From the NCBI GenBank assembly GCA_964518765.1, contig CAZFJC010000010.1, positions 1 through 64,000 on the forward strand: a stretch of 64,000 nt of DNA, written 5' to 3'. The position numbers and the translations under genes are program-made. The notes under the pieces were generated by a model. That model saw nothing but the letters and a program-made list of their open reading frames with translations. It was not told where the DNA came from and did not search any database. The stretch is from CAZPNX01 sp964518765. GTDB lineage: Bacteria; Edwardsbacteria; AC1; EtOH8. Positions 44,861-53,525 of the stretch are shown here, in pieces (positions within the stretch are counted from its first letter, which is position 1; every line of letters starts with the position of its first letter).

Positions 44861-44952
44861 ACTTTCGGAAATAGAGAAAATGGATTAAAAAAAAGATATA
44901 ATGCATTGGAAAACGGCAAAATAGCGGGTAACATGGCTCCTGGCTAAATCAC

Positions 44953-44982
44953 TTGATTTTTTACCGTAAATTTTGATATAAT
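44953..44982 (+). promoter_or_regulatory. Promoter of the hisC-cmk-plsC-ispH-rpsA cluster
   Basis: TTGATT (44953-44958), 18-base spacer, TATAAT (44977-44982). The ATG at 44999 is only 16 bases after the -10 box and has no ribosome site, giving a very short leader. Confidence 0.7.
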
Positions 44983-44998
44983 AATGTTTTACTAACAA

Positions 44999-46120
44999 AT
45001 GTCAGATATGATACCGCAACCGCGCTCCAACGTTCAAGCCATCAGCCCATATGTCCCGGGAAAGCCCATCGAGGAGGTGCGCCGGGAACTAGGGCTCAAG
45101 GGTCAAATACTCAAGCTGGCCTCCAACGAAAACCCCTTGGGGCCGTCCAAGCTGGCCATCAAGGCCATGCGCAAATATCTCAGGGAGGTCTGCTTCTATC
45201 CGGATGACGGCTGCTACCTTCTGGGGAAAAGGCTGGCCCTGCACCTGGGGGTCAAGGAGGATCAACTTATCTTCGGCAACGGCTCGGTCGAGATCATCGA
45301 CTTCGTAATCAAGACCTTCGTAGCCCCGGGCGACCATGTGGTTATGGCCGACCAGGCATTCATCATGTACCGGATAGCCGCCAAGATGGCCGATGCCAAG
45401 GCCACCATCGTGCCCCTGAGCAACTACACCCACGACCTGGAGGCCATGTCCCAGGCGATCACCGCGCAGACCAAGGTGGCCTTCATCGCCAATCCCAACA
45501 ACCCTACCGGCACCATGTTCAACCAGGAACAGGCCAAGGAGTTCCTGAAAAGCGTCCCCGACAGCTGCCTGGTGGTCTTCGACGAGGCCTACTTCGAATA
45601 CATCACCCGCCAGGATTTCCCCCAGAGCATCAGGCTGCTGGCCGACCATCCCAATCTACTGGTCCTCCGGACATTCTCCAAGATCTACGGCCTGGCCGGG
45701 ATGCGGGTGGGATACGGCATCGGCCATCCCGAGCTGATAGCCGCTCTGCGCAAGGTCAGGCTGCCGTTCAACGTCGGCCTGATGGCCCAGGTAGCCTGCC
45801 AGGCGGCTCTGGATGACGTCAAGCACCTGGAGATCAGCCGCCGGACCAACGACGAGGGCAAGGATTTTCTCTGCCGCCAGTTCGATCGCATGGGGATCTT
45901 CTACGTGCCGTCCGAGGGCAACTTCATACTGATAGATCCCAAGATCGATTCTGACCTTGTCTTCCAGGAGCTCCAGAAAACAGGGGTCATCGTCCGGCCG
46001 GTCAAGAACTACGGGTTTCCCACCGCCCTCAGGGTGACGGTGGGCACCCTGCGCCACAACAGGAAGCTGATAAGGTCTTTGAAATCGGTGCTCAAGGCGC
46101 TTAAGAAAAGGGAGGGCTGA
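44999..46120 (+). CDS. hisC: Histidinol-phosphate aminotransferase (or aromatic aminotransferase), HisC family
   Basis: The 373-residue pyridoxal-phosphate enzyme has ISPYVPGKPIEEVRRELGL, LASNENPLGPS, NPNNPTGTMF and the PLP-lysine motif FSKIYGLAGMRVGY. HisC moves an amino group between glutamate and imidazole-acetol phosphate. No other his gene is seen, and its place before cmk resembles clusters where HisC-like enzymes serve tyrosine or phenylalanine synthesis, so the aromatic alternative is open. It is preceded by the promoter at 44953 and followed by cmk after 25 bases. Confidence 0.9.
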   Translation: MSDMIPQPRSNVQAISPYVPGKPIEEVRRELGLKGQILKLASNENPLGPSKLAIKAMRKYLREVCFYPDDGCYLLGKRLALHLGVKEDQLIFGNGSVEIIDFVIKTFVAPGDHVVMADQAFIMYRIAAKMADAKATIVPLSNYTHDLEAMSQAITAQTKVAFIANPNNPTGTMFNQEQAKEFLKSVPDSCLVVFDEAYFEYITRQDFPQSIRLLADHPNLLVLRTFSKIYGLAGMRVGYGIGHPELIAALRKVRLPFNVGLMAQVACQAALDDVKHLEISRRTNDEGKDFLCRQFDRMGIFYVPSEGNFILIDPKIDSDLVFQELQKTGVIVRPVKNYGFPTALRVTVGTLRHNRKLIRSLKSVLKALKKREG

Positions 46121-46145
46121 GAGGGGCCTGGGGGCCAAGCCTGGA

Positions 46146-46838
46146 ATGCGGCCGATGGGAAAAAGGCTGGTGATCGCCATCGACGGGCCGGCGGCCTCGG
46201 GGAAAAGCACCACCGCCAAGCTGGTGGCCCAAAGGTTGGGCTATCTTTATGTCGATACCGGCGCCATGTACCGGGCCATGGGGCTTAAGGCCAGGGAGCT
46301 GGGCATTCCGTTATCCGACGCCGCGGCCGTGGCCGCGATGGCCCAGAACACCTCCATCGAACAGAGGCCCGGGCCGGGCGGGGCCGTCACCTACCTGGAC
46401 GGGCGGGATGTCACCCATGAGATACGCACTCCGGAAGCCTCCCAGCTGGCCTCGGACATCTCCACCATCCCGGCGGTCCGCCGCCGGCTGGTGGCCCAGC
46501 AGCAGGAGATGGGGCGACGCGGCGGGGTGGTGATGGAGGGACGTGACATAACCACCGTGGTCTTCCCGGGTGCGGACGTCAAAATATACATGGAGGCCTC
46601 GGTCCGGGAGAGGGCCAGGCGGAGGCAGGCCGAGCTGGCCAGGAAGGGGATCCAGGCCCGGCTCGAGGAGATCGAGGACCAGATCCGGTCCCGCGACCAT
46701 CAGGACAGCACCCGAGCCGACAGCCCGCTCACCCGTCACCAAGGCGCCCTGGTGATAGACACCACCGGCCTTTCCGTCGAACGGCAGGTGGAGCTGGTGC
46801 TGGAGGCGGCCATCCGGGCCGGGGCCAGGCTGCTATGA
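46146..46838 (+). CDS. cmk: Cytidylate kinase
   Basis: The 230-residue protein phosphorylates CMP and dCMP. The P-loop is DGPAASGKSTTAK (residues 13-25), followed by VDTGAMYRAMGLKA and the family motif VVMEGRDITTVVFPGADVKIY and RDHQDSTRADSPL. ATG at 46146 or 46155 are both possible; neither has a strong ribosome site. Its stop overlaps the plsC start (ATGA). Confidence 0.96.
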   Translation: MRPMGKRLVIAIDGPAASGKSTTAKLVAQRLGYLYVDTGAMYRAMGLKARELGIPLSDAAAVAAMAQNTSIEQRPGPGGAVTYLDGRDVTHEIRTPEASQLASDISTIPAVRRRLVAQQQEMGRRGGVVMEGRDITTVVFPGADVKIYMEASVRERARRRQAELARKGIQARLEEIEDQIRSRDHQDSTRADSPLTRHQGALVIDTTGLSVERQVELVLEAAIRAGARLL

Positions 46839-47467
46839 TCTGGCAGAGCCTGCGCTTTAGGAGCCGGAATTATTGGTATTCCTGGCATTTCCTAAATTTC
46901 GCCATCTCCAGGTTGTTCGACTGGAGGGTGAAGGGGCGGGAGCACATCCCGCTGGAGGGGCCGCTTTTGGTGGCCTCGAATCACCTGGCCCTGCTGGACC
47001 CTCCCTATGTGGGTGCCTGCCTGCTGCGGGAGGCCTGTTTCGTAGCCAAGCGGGAGCTGTTTTCCTTCGCCCCGCTCCGGGCCCTGATCACCGCCTTCAA
47101 CGCCATCCCCATCAGGCGCGGCGGCTGGGACAGTGCCGCCTTCCGCCAGGTGCGCCGTCGGCTGGAGCAGGGTTGGGCGGTCATTATGTTCCCTGAGGGC
47201 ACCCGGAGCCGGGGCAACGGCTTCCTGGAGCCGAAGCCGGGGGTGGGCATGATCGCCCGCCAGACACTGACCACGGTGCTGCCGGTGTGCATCAGTGGCA
47301 CCGACCGCCCCCTCCAGCTTCTGAGCCGGCGGCGACCTCTGACCGCTACCTTCGGCCCGGTGCTGGGAGCCTCCGAGGTGGCCGCCTTCCCGGACAACCG
47401 CCAGGGCTACGAGGGCCTCAGCCGCGCTATCATGGACCGCATCATCTCGCTGTCGGAAAAAAATTGA
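46835..47467 (+). CDS. plsC: 1-acyl-sn-glycerol-3-phosphate acyltransferase
   Basis: The 210-residue protein makes phosphatidic acid from lysophosphatidic acid at the inner membrane. The catalytic HX4D motif is NHLALLDPPYVG (H50, D55), and the substrate-binding motif is FPEGTRSRG. A hydrophobic N-terminal stretch can anchor it. The gene lies between cmk and ispH, a neighbourhood (cmk-plsC-ispH-rpsA) that is also known in Clostridia. Confidence 0.93.
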   Translation: MIWQSLRFRSRNYWYSWHFLNFAISRLFDWRVKGREHIPLEGPLLVASNHLALLDPPYVGACLLREACFVAKRELFSFAPLRALITAFNAIPIRRGGWDSAAFRQVRRRLEQGWAVIMFPEGTRSRGNGFLEPKPGVGMIARQTLTTVLPVCISGTDRPLQLLSRRRPLTATFGPVLGASEVAAFPDNRQGYEGLSRAIMDRIISLSEKN

Positions 47468-48330
47468 AGATAGAGGTCGCCAAAAGGGCCGGGTTCTGCT
47501 TCGGGGTCAAGCGGGCGGTGAAGATGGCCTTCGAGGCCGCCAAGGGCCTGCCCCAGCCGGTCAGAACCCTGGGCCCCATCATCCACAATCCTCAGGTGGT
47601 GGAGGAGCTGGAAAGGCTCGGCGTCAGTGTGGTGGACAGGCCTTCCCGGGCCAGGTCGGGCACCGTCATTATACGGTCCCACGGGATCCATCCCAAGGTG
47701 CTGGCCGAGCTGAGGTCCCGCCGGCTCAAGGTGATCGACGCCACCTGCCCCTTCGTCACCAAGGCCCAGCGGGCGGCCAGCCAGCTGCGAAGCGAGGGCC
47801 GCCAGGTGGTGATCGTGGGGGAGAGGGAGCATCCCGAGGTGACCGCCCTTAGGGGCTACGCCGGCCCGGACTCGGCCATCTACAACAGCCGCCTCCGCTC
47901 CAGGCTCAAGCCCAGGATTGGGGTGCTGGCCCAGACCACCCTGTCCTCCGATATGTTCTGCCAGGCCCTCTGCGACCTGGCCTCCCGGGCTTCGGACCTG
48001 CACGTATTCAACACCATCTGCCAGGCCACCCAAATCAGGCAGCAGGATACCATGGAGCTGGCCGGCCGCTCGGACGTGATGGTGGTGGTCGGCGGCCGAA
48101 ACTCGGCCAACACCTCGAGGCTGGCCGAGCTGTGCCGCAATGCAGGGAGGCCGACCTATCTGGTGGAGACCGGCTGGGAGCTGAAGGCCGATTGGTTCCG
48201 CGAGGCCAGGGCGGTCGGGGTGACGGCCGGGGCCTCCACCCCCGAGGCCACGGTGCGCCAGGTGGTCTCCAGGATCAGGCAGCTGAACACAGAGAATCAA
48301 AAATCAAAAAGCAGAAATCAGAAGGGTTGA
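47464..48330 (+). CDS. ispH: 4-hydroxy-3-methylbut-2-enyl diphosphate reductase (IspH/LytB)
   Basis: IspH makes IPP and DMAPP in the last step of the MEP pathway. The 288-residue protein has its three cluster cysteines at RAGFCFGVKRA (C12), DATCPFV and NTICQATQ, plus IRSHGIHPKV. The start is probably TTG at 47464, overlapping the plsC stop as TTGA: the sequence just after it (KIEVAKRAGFCFGV) is the usual IspH beginning, and the next Met is far inside. The C-terminal ~14 residues (NTENQKSKSRNQKG) come from an AT-rich inverted repeat. IspG lies at 55670. Confidence 0.94.
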   Translation: MKIEVAKRAGFCFGVKRAVKMAFEAAKGLPQPVRTLGPIIHNPQVVEELERLGVSVVDRPSRARSGTVIIRSHGIHPKVLAELRSRRLKVIDATCPFVTKAQRAASQLRSEGRQVVIVGEREHPEVTALRGYAGPDSAIYNSRLRSRLKPRIGVLAQTTLSSDMFCQALCDLASRASDLHVFNTICQATQIRQQDTMELAGRSDVMVVVGGRNSANTSRLAELCRNAGRPTYLVETGWELKADWFREARAVGVTAGASTPEATVRQVVSRIRQLNTENQKSKSRNQKG

Positions 48331-48386
48331 GCCGGTATTCGGACATCCGAATCCTTTTCTGATTTTTGAGTTTTGTTTTCTGGTTT
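48293..48386. repeat. AT-rich inverted repeat overlapping the ispH stop
   Basis: The left arm (48293-48326, AATCAAAAATCAAAAAGC and following) is complementary to the right arm (48353-48386, with CTGATTTTTGAGTTTTG). The middle holds a short hairpin ATTCGGA-CA-TCCGAAT. It supplies the last codons and stop of ispH. Confidence 0.75.
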
Positions 48387-48439
48387 TATAGGGCCGGCAT
48401 TGGTCGGCCCATCCTAAGAAAAGGAAGGTGACCCAACCC

Positions 48440-50284
48440 ATGGCGAAAAGGAAGAAAAAGGCACTCGAGGAGATCGAGGACCAGGAGCTGGAGGCGGCCG
48501 AGGCCGCGGAGACCCAACAGGCCCAAGAGTTCCGGGCCATGCTGGACGAGTCGTTCAAGCATCGCCGGTTCGAGGAGGGCGAGGTGGTCAAGGGCACGGT
48601 GTCCCGCATCTCCCAGGACGTGGTGATCGTGGACGTCGGCTTCAAGTCCGAGGGGGTGGTCCCCACCTCCGAGTTCACCGACCTGGGGCAGCTCAAGGTG
48701 GGAGACACCCTGGACCTGCTGCTGGAGCAGGTGGAGAACGAGGAAGGCCAGATGGTCCTCTCCAAGACCAAGGCCGACTTCATCCGAGTGTGGGATAAGG
48801 TCAAGGCCTCGGTGGACGGAGAGACCCAGGTGGAGGGCAAGGTGGTCAAGCGCATCAAGGGCGGCCTGATAGTCGACCTGATGGGGGTGGACGCGTTCCT
48901 GCCCGGCTCCCAGATAGGCCTGCGCCCCCTGGAGACGGTGGACAGCCTCATCGGACAGACGGTGCCCCTCAAGGTCATCAAGATCAACAAGAAGAAGCGG
49001 AACATCATCGTCTCCCGCCGGGCGGTGCTGGAGGCCGAGCGCGAGAAGATGCGCACCGCCATCCTGGCCGAGATCGACAAGGGACAGGTGCGGGAGGGCA
49101 TCGTCAAGAACATCACCGACTTCGGGGTGTTCGTGGACCTGGGCGGCCTGGACGGCCTGCTGCACATCACCGATATGTCCTGGGGCCGCATCAACCACCC
49201 CTCGGAGCTGGTCAAGATCGGGCAGAAGCTGCGGGTCAAGATATTGGAGTACGACCGGGTCAAGTCCCGCGTCTCCCTGGGCCTCAAGCAGCTGCAGCCC
49301 CACCCCTGGGAGAACATCGAGACCAAGTATCCGGTGGGGGCCAAGATCCGCGGCCGGATCGTCTCCATCGTCGACTACGGAGCCTTCATCGAGCTGGAGA
49401 AGGGGGTGGAGGGACTGATCCACATCTCCGAGATGTCCTGGACCAAACAGGTGAAGCACCCCTCCAAGATCGTCTCCATCGGCGAGGAGGTGGACGCGGT
49501 GGTGCTGAAGATAGACAAGGACGAGCAGAAGATCTCGCTGGGCTTCAGGCAGCTGGAGCCGGATCCCTGGTACACCATCGACCTAAAATACCCGGTGGGC
49601 TCCAAGGTCACCGGCAAGGTGCGCAACATCACCAACTTCGGCATCTTTTTGGAGCTGGAGGAGGGGATTGACGGCCTGGTGCATATCTCCGACATCTCCT
49701 GGACCCGGCGCATCAAACATCCCTCGGAGGTGGTCAAGAAAGGGGATTCGGTGGAGGTGGTGGTCATCAGCATAGACAAGGAGAACCGCCGGATCTCTCT
49801 GGGCATGAAGCAGTTGGAGGCCGACCCCTGGCTGTCCATCGGCGATAAGTTCAAGGTCAACCAGAACGTAAAATGCAAGGTCAACCGACTCCTGGAGCGC
49901 GGCCTGCTGGTGGACTTGGATTACGGGTTCGAGGGTTTCGTGCCGCTGTCCGAGCTGGACAAGGGCGAGGAGATAAAGCTGGAGGAGGCCTTCAAGGGTG
50001 GCGAGGAGCTGGAGCTGAAGATCATCGAGATCGACGCCGCCAACCGGCGCATCGCCCTGTCCCAGAAGCAGCTGCGCCAGGAGGAGCTCATGCCGTTCAT
50101 GAAACCCGAGGCATCCGGGCAGCAGACCACGGTCATGGGCGATGCCCTCAAGGCAGCCCTGGCGCCGCAGGAGAGGGAGCCACAGCCGGAGGAGGGGATC
50201 GTATCCGAGGATAAAAAGGCTGTGGAGGTTATAAAAGCTCCGGAGGCCAAAGCCGAGGATCCCAAACCCGAGGCCAACGCCTAA
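48440..50284 (+). CDS. rpsA: 30S ribosomal protein S1
   Basis: The 614-residue protein has six S1 RNA-binding domains, for example GEVVKGTVSRISQDVVIVDV, EGKVVKRIKGGLIVDLMG, REGIVKNITDFGVFVDLGG, RGRIVSIVDYGAFIELEKG, TGKVRNITNFGIFLELEEG and KCKVNRLLERGLLVDLDYG. It unwinds and guides mRNA on the ribosome. The ATG at 48440 fits AAGGAAGG (48421-48428) better than the upstream GTG. The presence of S1 together with several leaderless-type promoters is noteworthy. An acidic/basic low-complexity tail follows the sixth domain. Confidence 0.96.
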   Translation: MAKRKKKALEEIEDQELEAAEAAETQQAQEFRAMLDESFKHRRFEEGEVVKGTVSRISQDVVIVDVGFKSEGVVPTSEFTDLGQLKVGDTLDLLLEQVENEEGQMVLSKTKADFIRVWDKVKASVDGETQVEGKVVKRIKGGLIVDLMGVDAFLPGSQIGLRPLETVDSLIGQTVPLKVIKINKKKRNIIVSRRAVLEAEREKMRTAILAEIDKGQVREGIVKNITDFGVFVDLGGLDGLLHITDMSWGRINHPSELVKIGQKLRVKILEYDRVKSRVSLGLKQLQPHPWENIETKYPVGAKIRGRIVSIVDYGAFIELEKGVEGLIHISEMSWTKQVKHPSKIVSIGEEVDAVVLKIDKDEQKISLGFRQLEPDPWYTIDLKYPVGSKVTGKVRNITNFGIFLELEEGIDGLVHISDISWTRRIKHPSEVVKKGDSVEVVVISIDKENRRISLGMKQLEADPWLSIGDKFKVNQNVKCKVNRLLERGLLVDLDYGFEGFVPLSELDKGEEIKLEEAFKGGEELELKIIEIDAANRRIALSQKQLRQEELMPFMKPEASGQQTTVMGDALKAALAPQEREPQPEEGIVSEDKKAVEVIKAPEAKAEDPKPEANA

Positions 50285-50300
50285 CATTGATTTTGCCCAT

Positions 50301-50338
50301 AGAGCCCCTCCCGGAGATGGGAGGGGCTCTGTTCTTTT
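50301..50338 (+). terminator. rpsA terminator (AGAGCCCCTCCC hairpin, copy 1)
   Basis: AGAGCCCCTCCC (50301-50312) and GGGAGGGGCTCT (50319-50330) around GGAGAT, followed by GTTCTTTT. The same hairpin is repeated at 53188-53217. Confidence 0.9.
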
Positions 50339-50817
50339 GCTCAGTATATCTTGAATGTCCTATAGATCGAGAAAGCGGGTACCCGGCCTTGACCGGCGGT
50401 GTTCGATCAATCCGATAATCCATCGTGTACGAATTGGTTATGTCCCTGTTGTGGGATACAGCTTGTCTCCGAAAACATGGCATGGCTCGGCGCACTTCTA
50501 TATCGCTTTAGGATTAGGCCCCTTCGCCGGAGGAAGGGAACTATAGGCGGCATCGGTCATCGGGCAAGGGAGGTTTCTCGATATATTATCCAAGGTCCTC
50601 CTGGATAATTAGAACGATCGATAACAATGGATACGCGGGTTCAATAATGAAGTGCAACGCTATATGTTATTGTTTATAGGCAAGTTATTAATATCCGATT
50701 TTCTCTAATCCGGTTAACCAACTGAAGTTTGACCTTTATATTTCTTTAGCTATAGACGATTCCTTTCAACAGTAGTTCTTTGTTGTACTTCATTATTATT
50801 GAACTCGCAGAAAAATA
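50339..50817. other. Gene-free AT-leaning region with several small hairpins
   Basis: No convincing gene is seen. It contains a possible structure closed by GATCGA (50365-50370) and TCGATC (50403-50408) with an inner GCCGG/CCGGC-type stem, a perfect 8-base hairpin ATTATCCA/TGGATAAT (50585-50609 region), and the long inverted repeat listed separately. Short open frames at 50355 and 50399 have no family features. Confidence 0.5.
50634..50809. repeat. Inverted repeat with arms 148 bases apart
   Basis: The left arm 50637-50658 (GGGTTCAATAATGAAGTGCAAC spans 22 bases) is matched by the reverse complement of 50782-50806, which differs by one inserted AAT triplet and two substitutions. The arms lie just before the promoter of the cargo gene at 50897. 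Confidence 0.65.
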
Positions 50818-50846
50818 TTGACAATGGATAAAAATATAAATATAAT
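50818..50846 (+). promoter_or_regulatory. Promoter of the 752-residue cargo gene
   Basis: TTGACA (50818-50823), 17-base spacer, TATAAT (50841-50846), both perfect consensus. Confidence 0.88.
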
Positions 50847-50896
50847 TTAAGAAAAATATGGTGAAACATTCAATAATATCGAGGAGCAAAGAGGAA

Positions 50897-53155
50897 ATGA
50901 AGAATGTTTGGTTGGCATTGGTGCTGGCAACGGTTGTGGCCCTGGCCACCGCGTCCGATGCCGGCGGAATAATGAACGTCCGGCCTCAGATAAAGCGGCC
51001 CTCGGGCGCCATCACCTTGAGGTGGGGAGCCAGGACACAGCTTCAGACCTCGGTCTCTTCCAAGACCTCCAGTGTTTGGTTCACGGTCGGAGGCGTCCCG
51101 GGGCATTCCGCGGCCCAGGGTCAGATGGTCACCTGGGCGGCTGACTGCCAGACCGTAGACACCCTGCAATGGGAGATCTGGATAGATGCCAACGGCAACG
51201 GGGCCTTCGACACCACGGGTGCCGACGAGCTATTGATCGCCTATTATGTGGCCAACGGGGATACCACTGGCAGCGACGGACTACCCGATACCACCGCGGC
51301 GGTCGATAACCAGATCGTCAATATGCTCAAATGCGGTTTCCCCCCAGCGTTGTATTGGTTCAGAGCCGTTAGTTTTCAGGATGGAAGTTCGGCTTTCGAC
51401 TCCATCCGGGTGACGCCGATGTCCTCGCCCTGGGCCACGGTCTCCGGCCATATCCATGTCCCCGGAGATTCCGCCCTGCAGGCCGGACTGTGGGTGGAGG
51501 CCGATTTAGTCAGCGAAGGCCAGGAGCCGATCTTCTGGGCGGCCATCAGCGACAGCTACGGCAACTACACCATAAACTTCGATGCTGCCTATCCCGATTC
51601 CAGTTGGATGATCGGCGGGCTGGGTGATCTGATAGGCGCTTCCGGCGTCTACGTGGCCCCGCCGGACACCCAATTGTTTGTGACCACCGGTCCGCATCCC
51701 GGGGTGAACTTCAATTATCAACTGGCCACCGACAGCATCACCGGTGACGTCGTCCTGTATCCCGGACAAAGCCTGCCGGTAGAGGTCGACGTCTGGGCCC
51801 AGAACCAAAATACCGGACGGGGGAAGTCCACGGAGACGGTCGAAGGCCACTACCAGATCTTCTTTACCGAGGCGGACTCCGGGCTTTGGGACATCGGTCT
51901 GTGGTGGGATGATCACATCACCGGGTACATGCGCCCCAACAGCCGCAACGACCTGCAGCCGGTCGGCGCCGGGCACCTTTTGGAGAACTTCACCGTCTAT
52001 CCGGCCGACGTCGTGGTACAGGGGACGGTCACCGAGAACGGAGGCCCTCCGGCCAACCAGTACCGGATCATCGCCTGGTCGCAGGATTACCAGATGTACA
52101 ACTATGTCATCAGCCAGGCCGGCAGCGGAAGCTACAGCCTGCCGGTCTCCGATCTGGAGTCCCAATATAGCATCAGTGTGGTCGATTGGGACGATGAGCA
52201 TCCCATACCGCCCGGGTGGATTGTCTATCCGCCCAGATATTATCCGGTGAATCCGCCGGCCTCGGACATCGACTTCGACCTCTTTCCGCCCTCCGAGTTC
52301 ATCGAGGGCCAGATAACCCAGGATCCCGGCGACGCCCAGATCATCAACTTCGATCAGACATACGTCAACGCCCAGTCCACCTCCAGCGGCGGCCAATTTT
52401 ACAACCAGCCGGACGGTGCGGGCAACTATTTGATACCGTTGACCGCCGGCAGCTATAATGTCTGGGCCTGGAGCGATGGGTTTCTCTTTCTTCCCGGCCA
52501 ACATTCGAATGTAACCGTCAATGCCAACGACACCATCCGGGGGGTCGATTTCATTGCCAACTATGCCCATTGCCAGGTGGAGGCTAACCTGGTTGGCTAT
52601 CCCGCCGGCTTTGAGGCCTGGATGAATGCGATGGATGCCGCGGGATGGCCCAACGGTTACGTAGCCAATGCGCAGGTGAACGGCCCGGGAACCTGGAATC
52701 TCTATATCTGCAATTCCACCGGTTGGACGCTGTATCCTCCCGAGGTGAGCGGATATACGGTGGCCCCCAACTCTTACAGCATAGGAGACATCACCCACGC
52801 GGATACCTACCGGGGGATCTACACCTTCACCTATACGTCCAGCGGCGTGGCCGGCAAACCGGAGACGGCTCTGCCCAAGACCTTCGCTCTATTCCGGAAC
52901 AGGCCGAACCCGGTCTCCACTCATACCGAGATCTCGTTCCAGCTGCCATCGCAGAGAGACGTTTGCCTGACGATCTACAACATGCTGGGCCAGGAGGTGA
53001 AAAGTTGGAGGCAGGAAGCCGTGGGGCCCGGGTACCACACCGTGAACTGGGATGGCCGGGATATGAGAGGGGATAAAGTCTGCAACGGGGTGTATTTCTA
53101 CCGACTCATAGCCGGTGATTTCACCGCTACCCGGAGGATGTCGGTCGTTCGCTGA
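50897..53155 (+). CDS. Secreted protein with carboxypeptidase-regulatory-like beta domains and T9SS-type sorting domain
   Basis: The 752-residue protein starts with a clear signal peptide (MKNVWLALVLATVVALATAS). The body is beta-rich, with repeated modules that look like carboxypeptidase-regulatory or Fn3-type folds (VSGHIHVPGDSALQAGLWVE, VVQGTVTENGGPPANQYRII, EGQITQDPGDAQIINFDQTY). The C-terminus is the sorting domain: NRPNPVSTHTEISFQL, TIYNMLGQEVKSW, VNWDGRDMRGD, NGVYFYRLIAG. ATG 50897 has AGGAG at 50881-50885; an upstream in-frame ATG (50858) would add residues before the signal peptide. No enzyme motif was recognised. Confidence 0.83.
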   Translation: MKNVWLALVLATVVALATASDAGGIMNVRPQIKRPSGAITLRWGARTQLQTSVSSKTSSVWFTVGGVPGHSAAQGQMVTWAADCQTVDTLQWEIWIDANGNGAFDTTGADELLIAYYVANGDTTGSDGLPDTTAAVDNQIVNMLKCGFPPALYWFRAVSFQDGSSAFDSIRVTPMSSPWATVSGHIHVPGDSALQAGLWVEADLVSEGQEPIFWAAISDSYGNYTINFDAAYPDSSWMIGGLGDLIGASGVYVAPPDTQLFVTTGPHPGVNFNYQLATDSITGDVVLYPGQSLPVEVDVWAQNQNTGRGKSTETVEGHYQIFFTEADSGLWDIGLWWDDHITGYMRPNSRNDLQPVGAGHLLENFTVYPADVVVQGTVTENGGPPANQYRIIAWSQDYQMYNYVISQAGSGSYSLPVSDLESQYSISVVDWDDEHPIPPGWIVYPPRYYPVNPPASDIDFDLFPPSEFIEGQITQDPGDAQIINFDQTYVNAQSTSSGGQFYNQPDGAGNYLIPLTAGSYNVWAWSDGFLFLPGQHSNVTVNANDTIRGVDFIANYAHCQVEANLVGYPAGFEAWMNAMDAAGWPNGYVANAQVNGPGTWNLYICNSTGWTLYPPEVSGYTVAPNSYSIGDITHADTYRGIYTFTYTSSGVAGKPETALPKTFALFRNRPNPVSTHTEISFQLPSQRDVCLTIYNMLGQEVKSWRQEAVGPGYHTVNWDGRDMRGDKVCNGVYFYRLIAGDFTATRRMSVVR

Positions 53156-53184
53156 GGAGTAAAAAACATTTACTAAAAGAAAGA

Positions 53185-53220
53185 GCCTAGAGCCCCTCCC
53201 GGAGACGGGAGGGGCTCTAG
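53185..53220. terminator. AGAGCCCCTCCC hairpin, copy 2
   Basis: The stem CCTAGAGCCCCTCCC (53185-53199) with GGGAGGGGCTCTAGG (53206-53220) is longer than copy 1 and is not followed by a T run. The 24 stem bases of copy 1 are repeated exactly. Confidence 0.75.
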
Positions 53221-53229
53221 GTATTACTA

Positions 53230-53259
53230 TTGACAACCCTATACCCCAAGTGCTATATT
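53230..53259 (+). promoter_or_regulatory. Promoter with a long downstream leader
   Basis: TTGACA (53230-53235), 18-base spacer, TATATT (53254-53259). The next gene starts at 53526, so the leader would be about 260 bases. Confidence 0.7.
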
Positions 53260-53308
53260 CGGCTATAAAGAAATGGCAGGATAGGGTATGAGGATTGAAC
53301 GAACCCAA

Positions 53309-53454
53309 CCCTTAATCCCTTCCCTCCTCCTTCGTCCGCCTGTGGCGAACTACAGCGGACAGGTGAGCCTGTCCTGCCTGTGCGCCGCAGCGAAAGCGTA
53401 GGCACGAGAATGGCCGCCGGCCTTGTCATCGAAGGAGGGAAGGGCAGGGATAGG
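53309..53454 (+). promoter_or_regulatory. Structured leader element before the serine-dehydrogenase-type protease
   Basis: An outer pair, CTTCCCTCCTCCTTCG (53319-53334) with the purine-rich 53430-53447, encloses hairpins such as GTCCGC (53334-53339)/GCGGAC (53355-53360) and a GC-rich segment with CGCCGC/GCGGC complementarity. It lies in the transcribed leader. It could be a repeat element or a regulatory RNA; no known riboswitch was recognised. Confidence 0.45.
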
Positions 53455-53525
53455 TCTGAACCAAGTCAGGGATACCCCTCTTTCCCCTCTTTGTGGCAGA
53501 GTTACCACCATGCGAGATTCAACCC

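Noticed and set aside
50355..50608. Two short open frames after rpsA
   Set aside because: No family features, no ribosome site; the region looks like non-coding DNA with hairpins.
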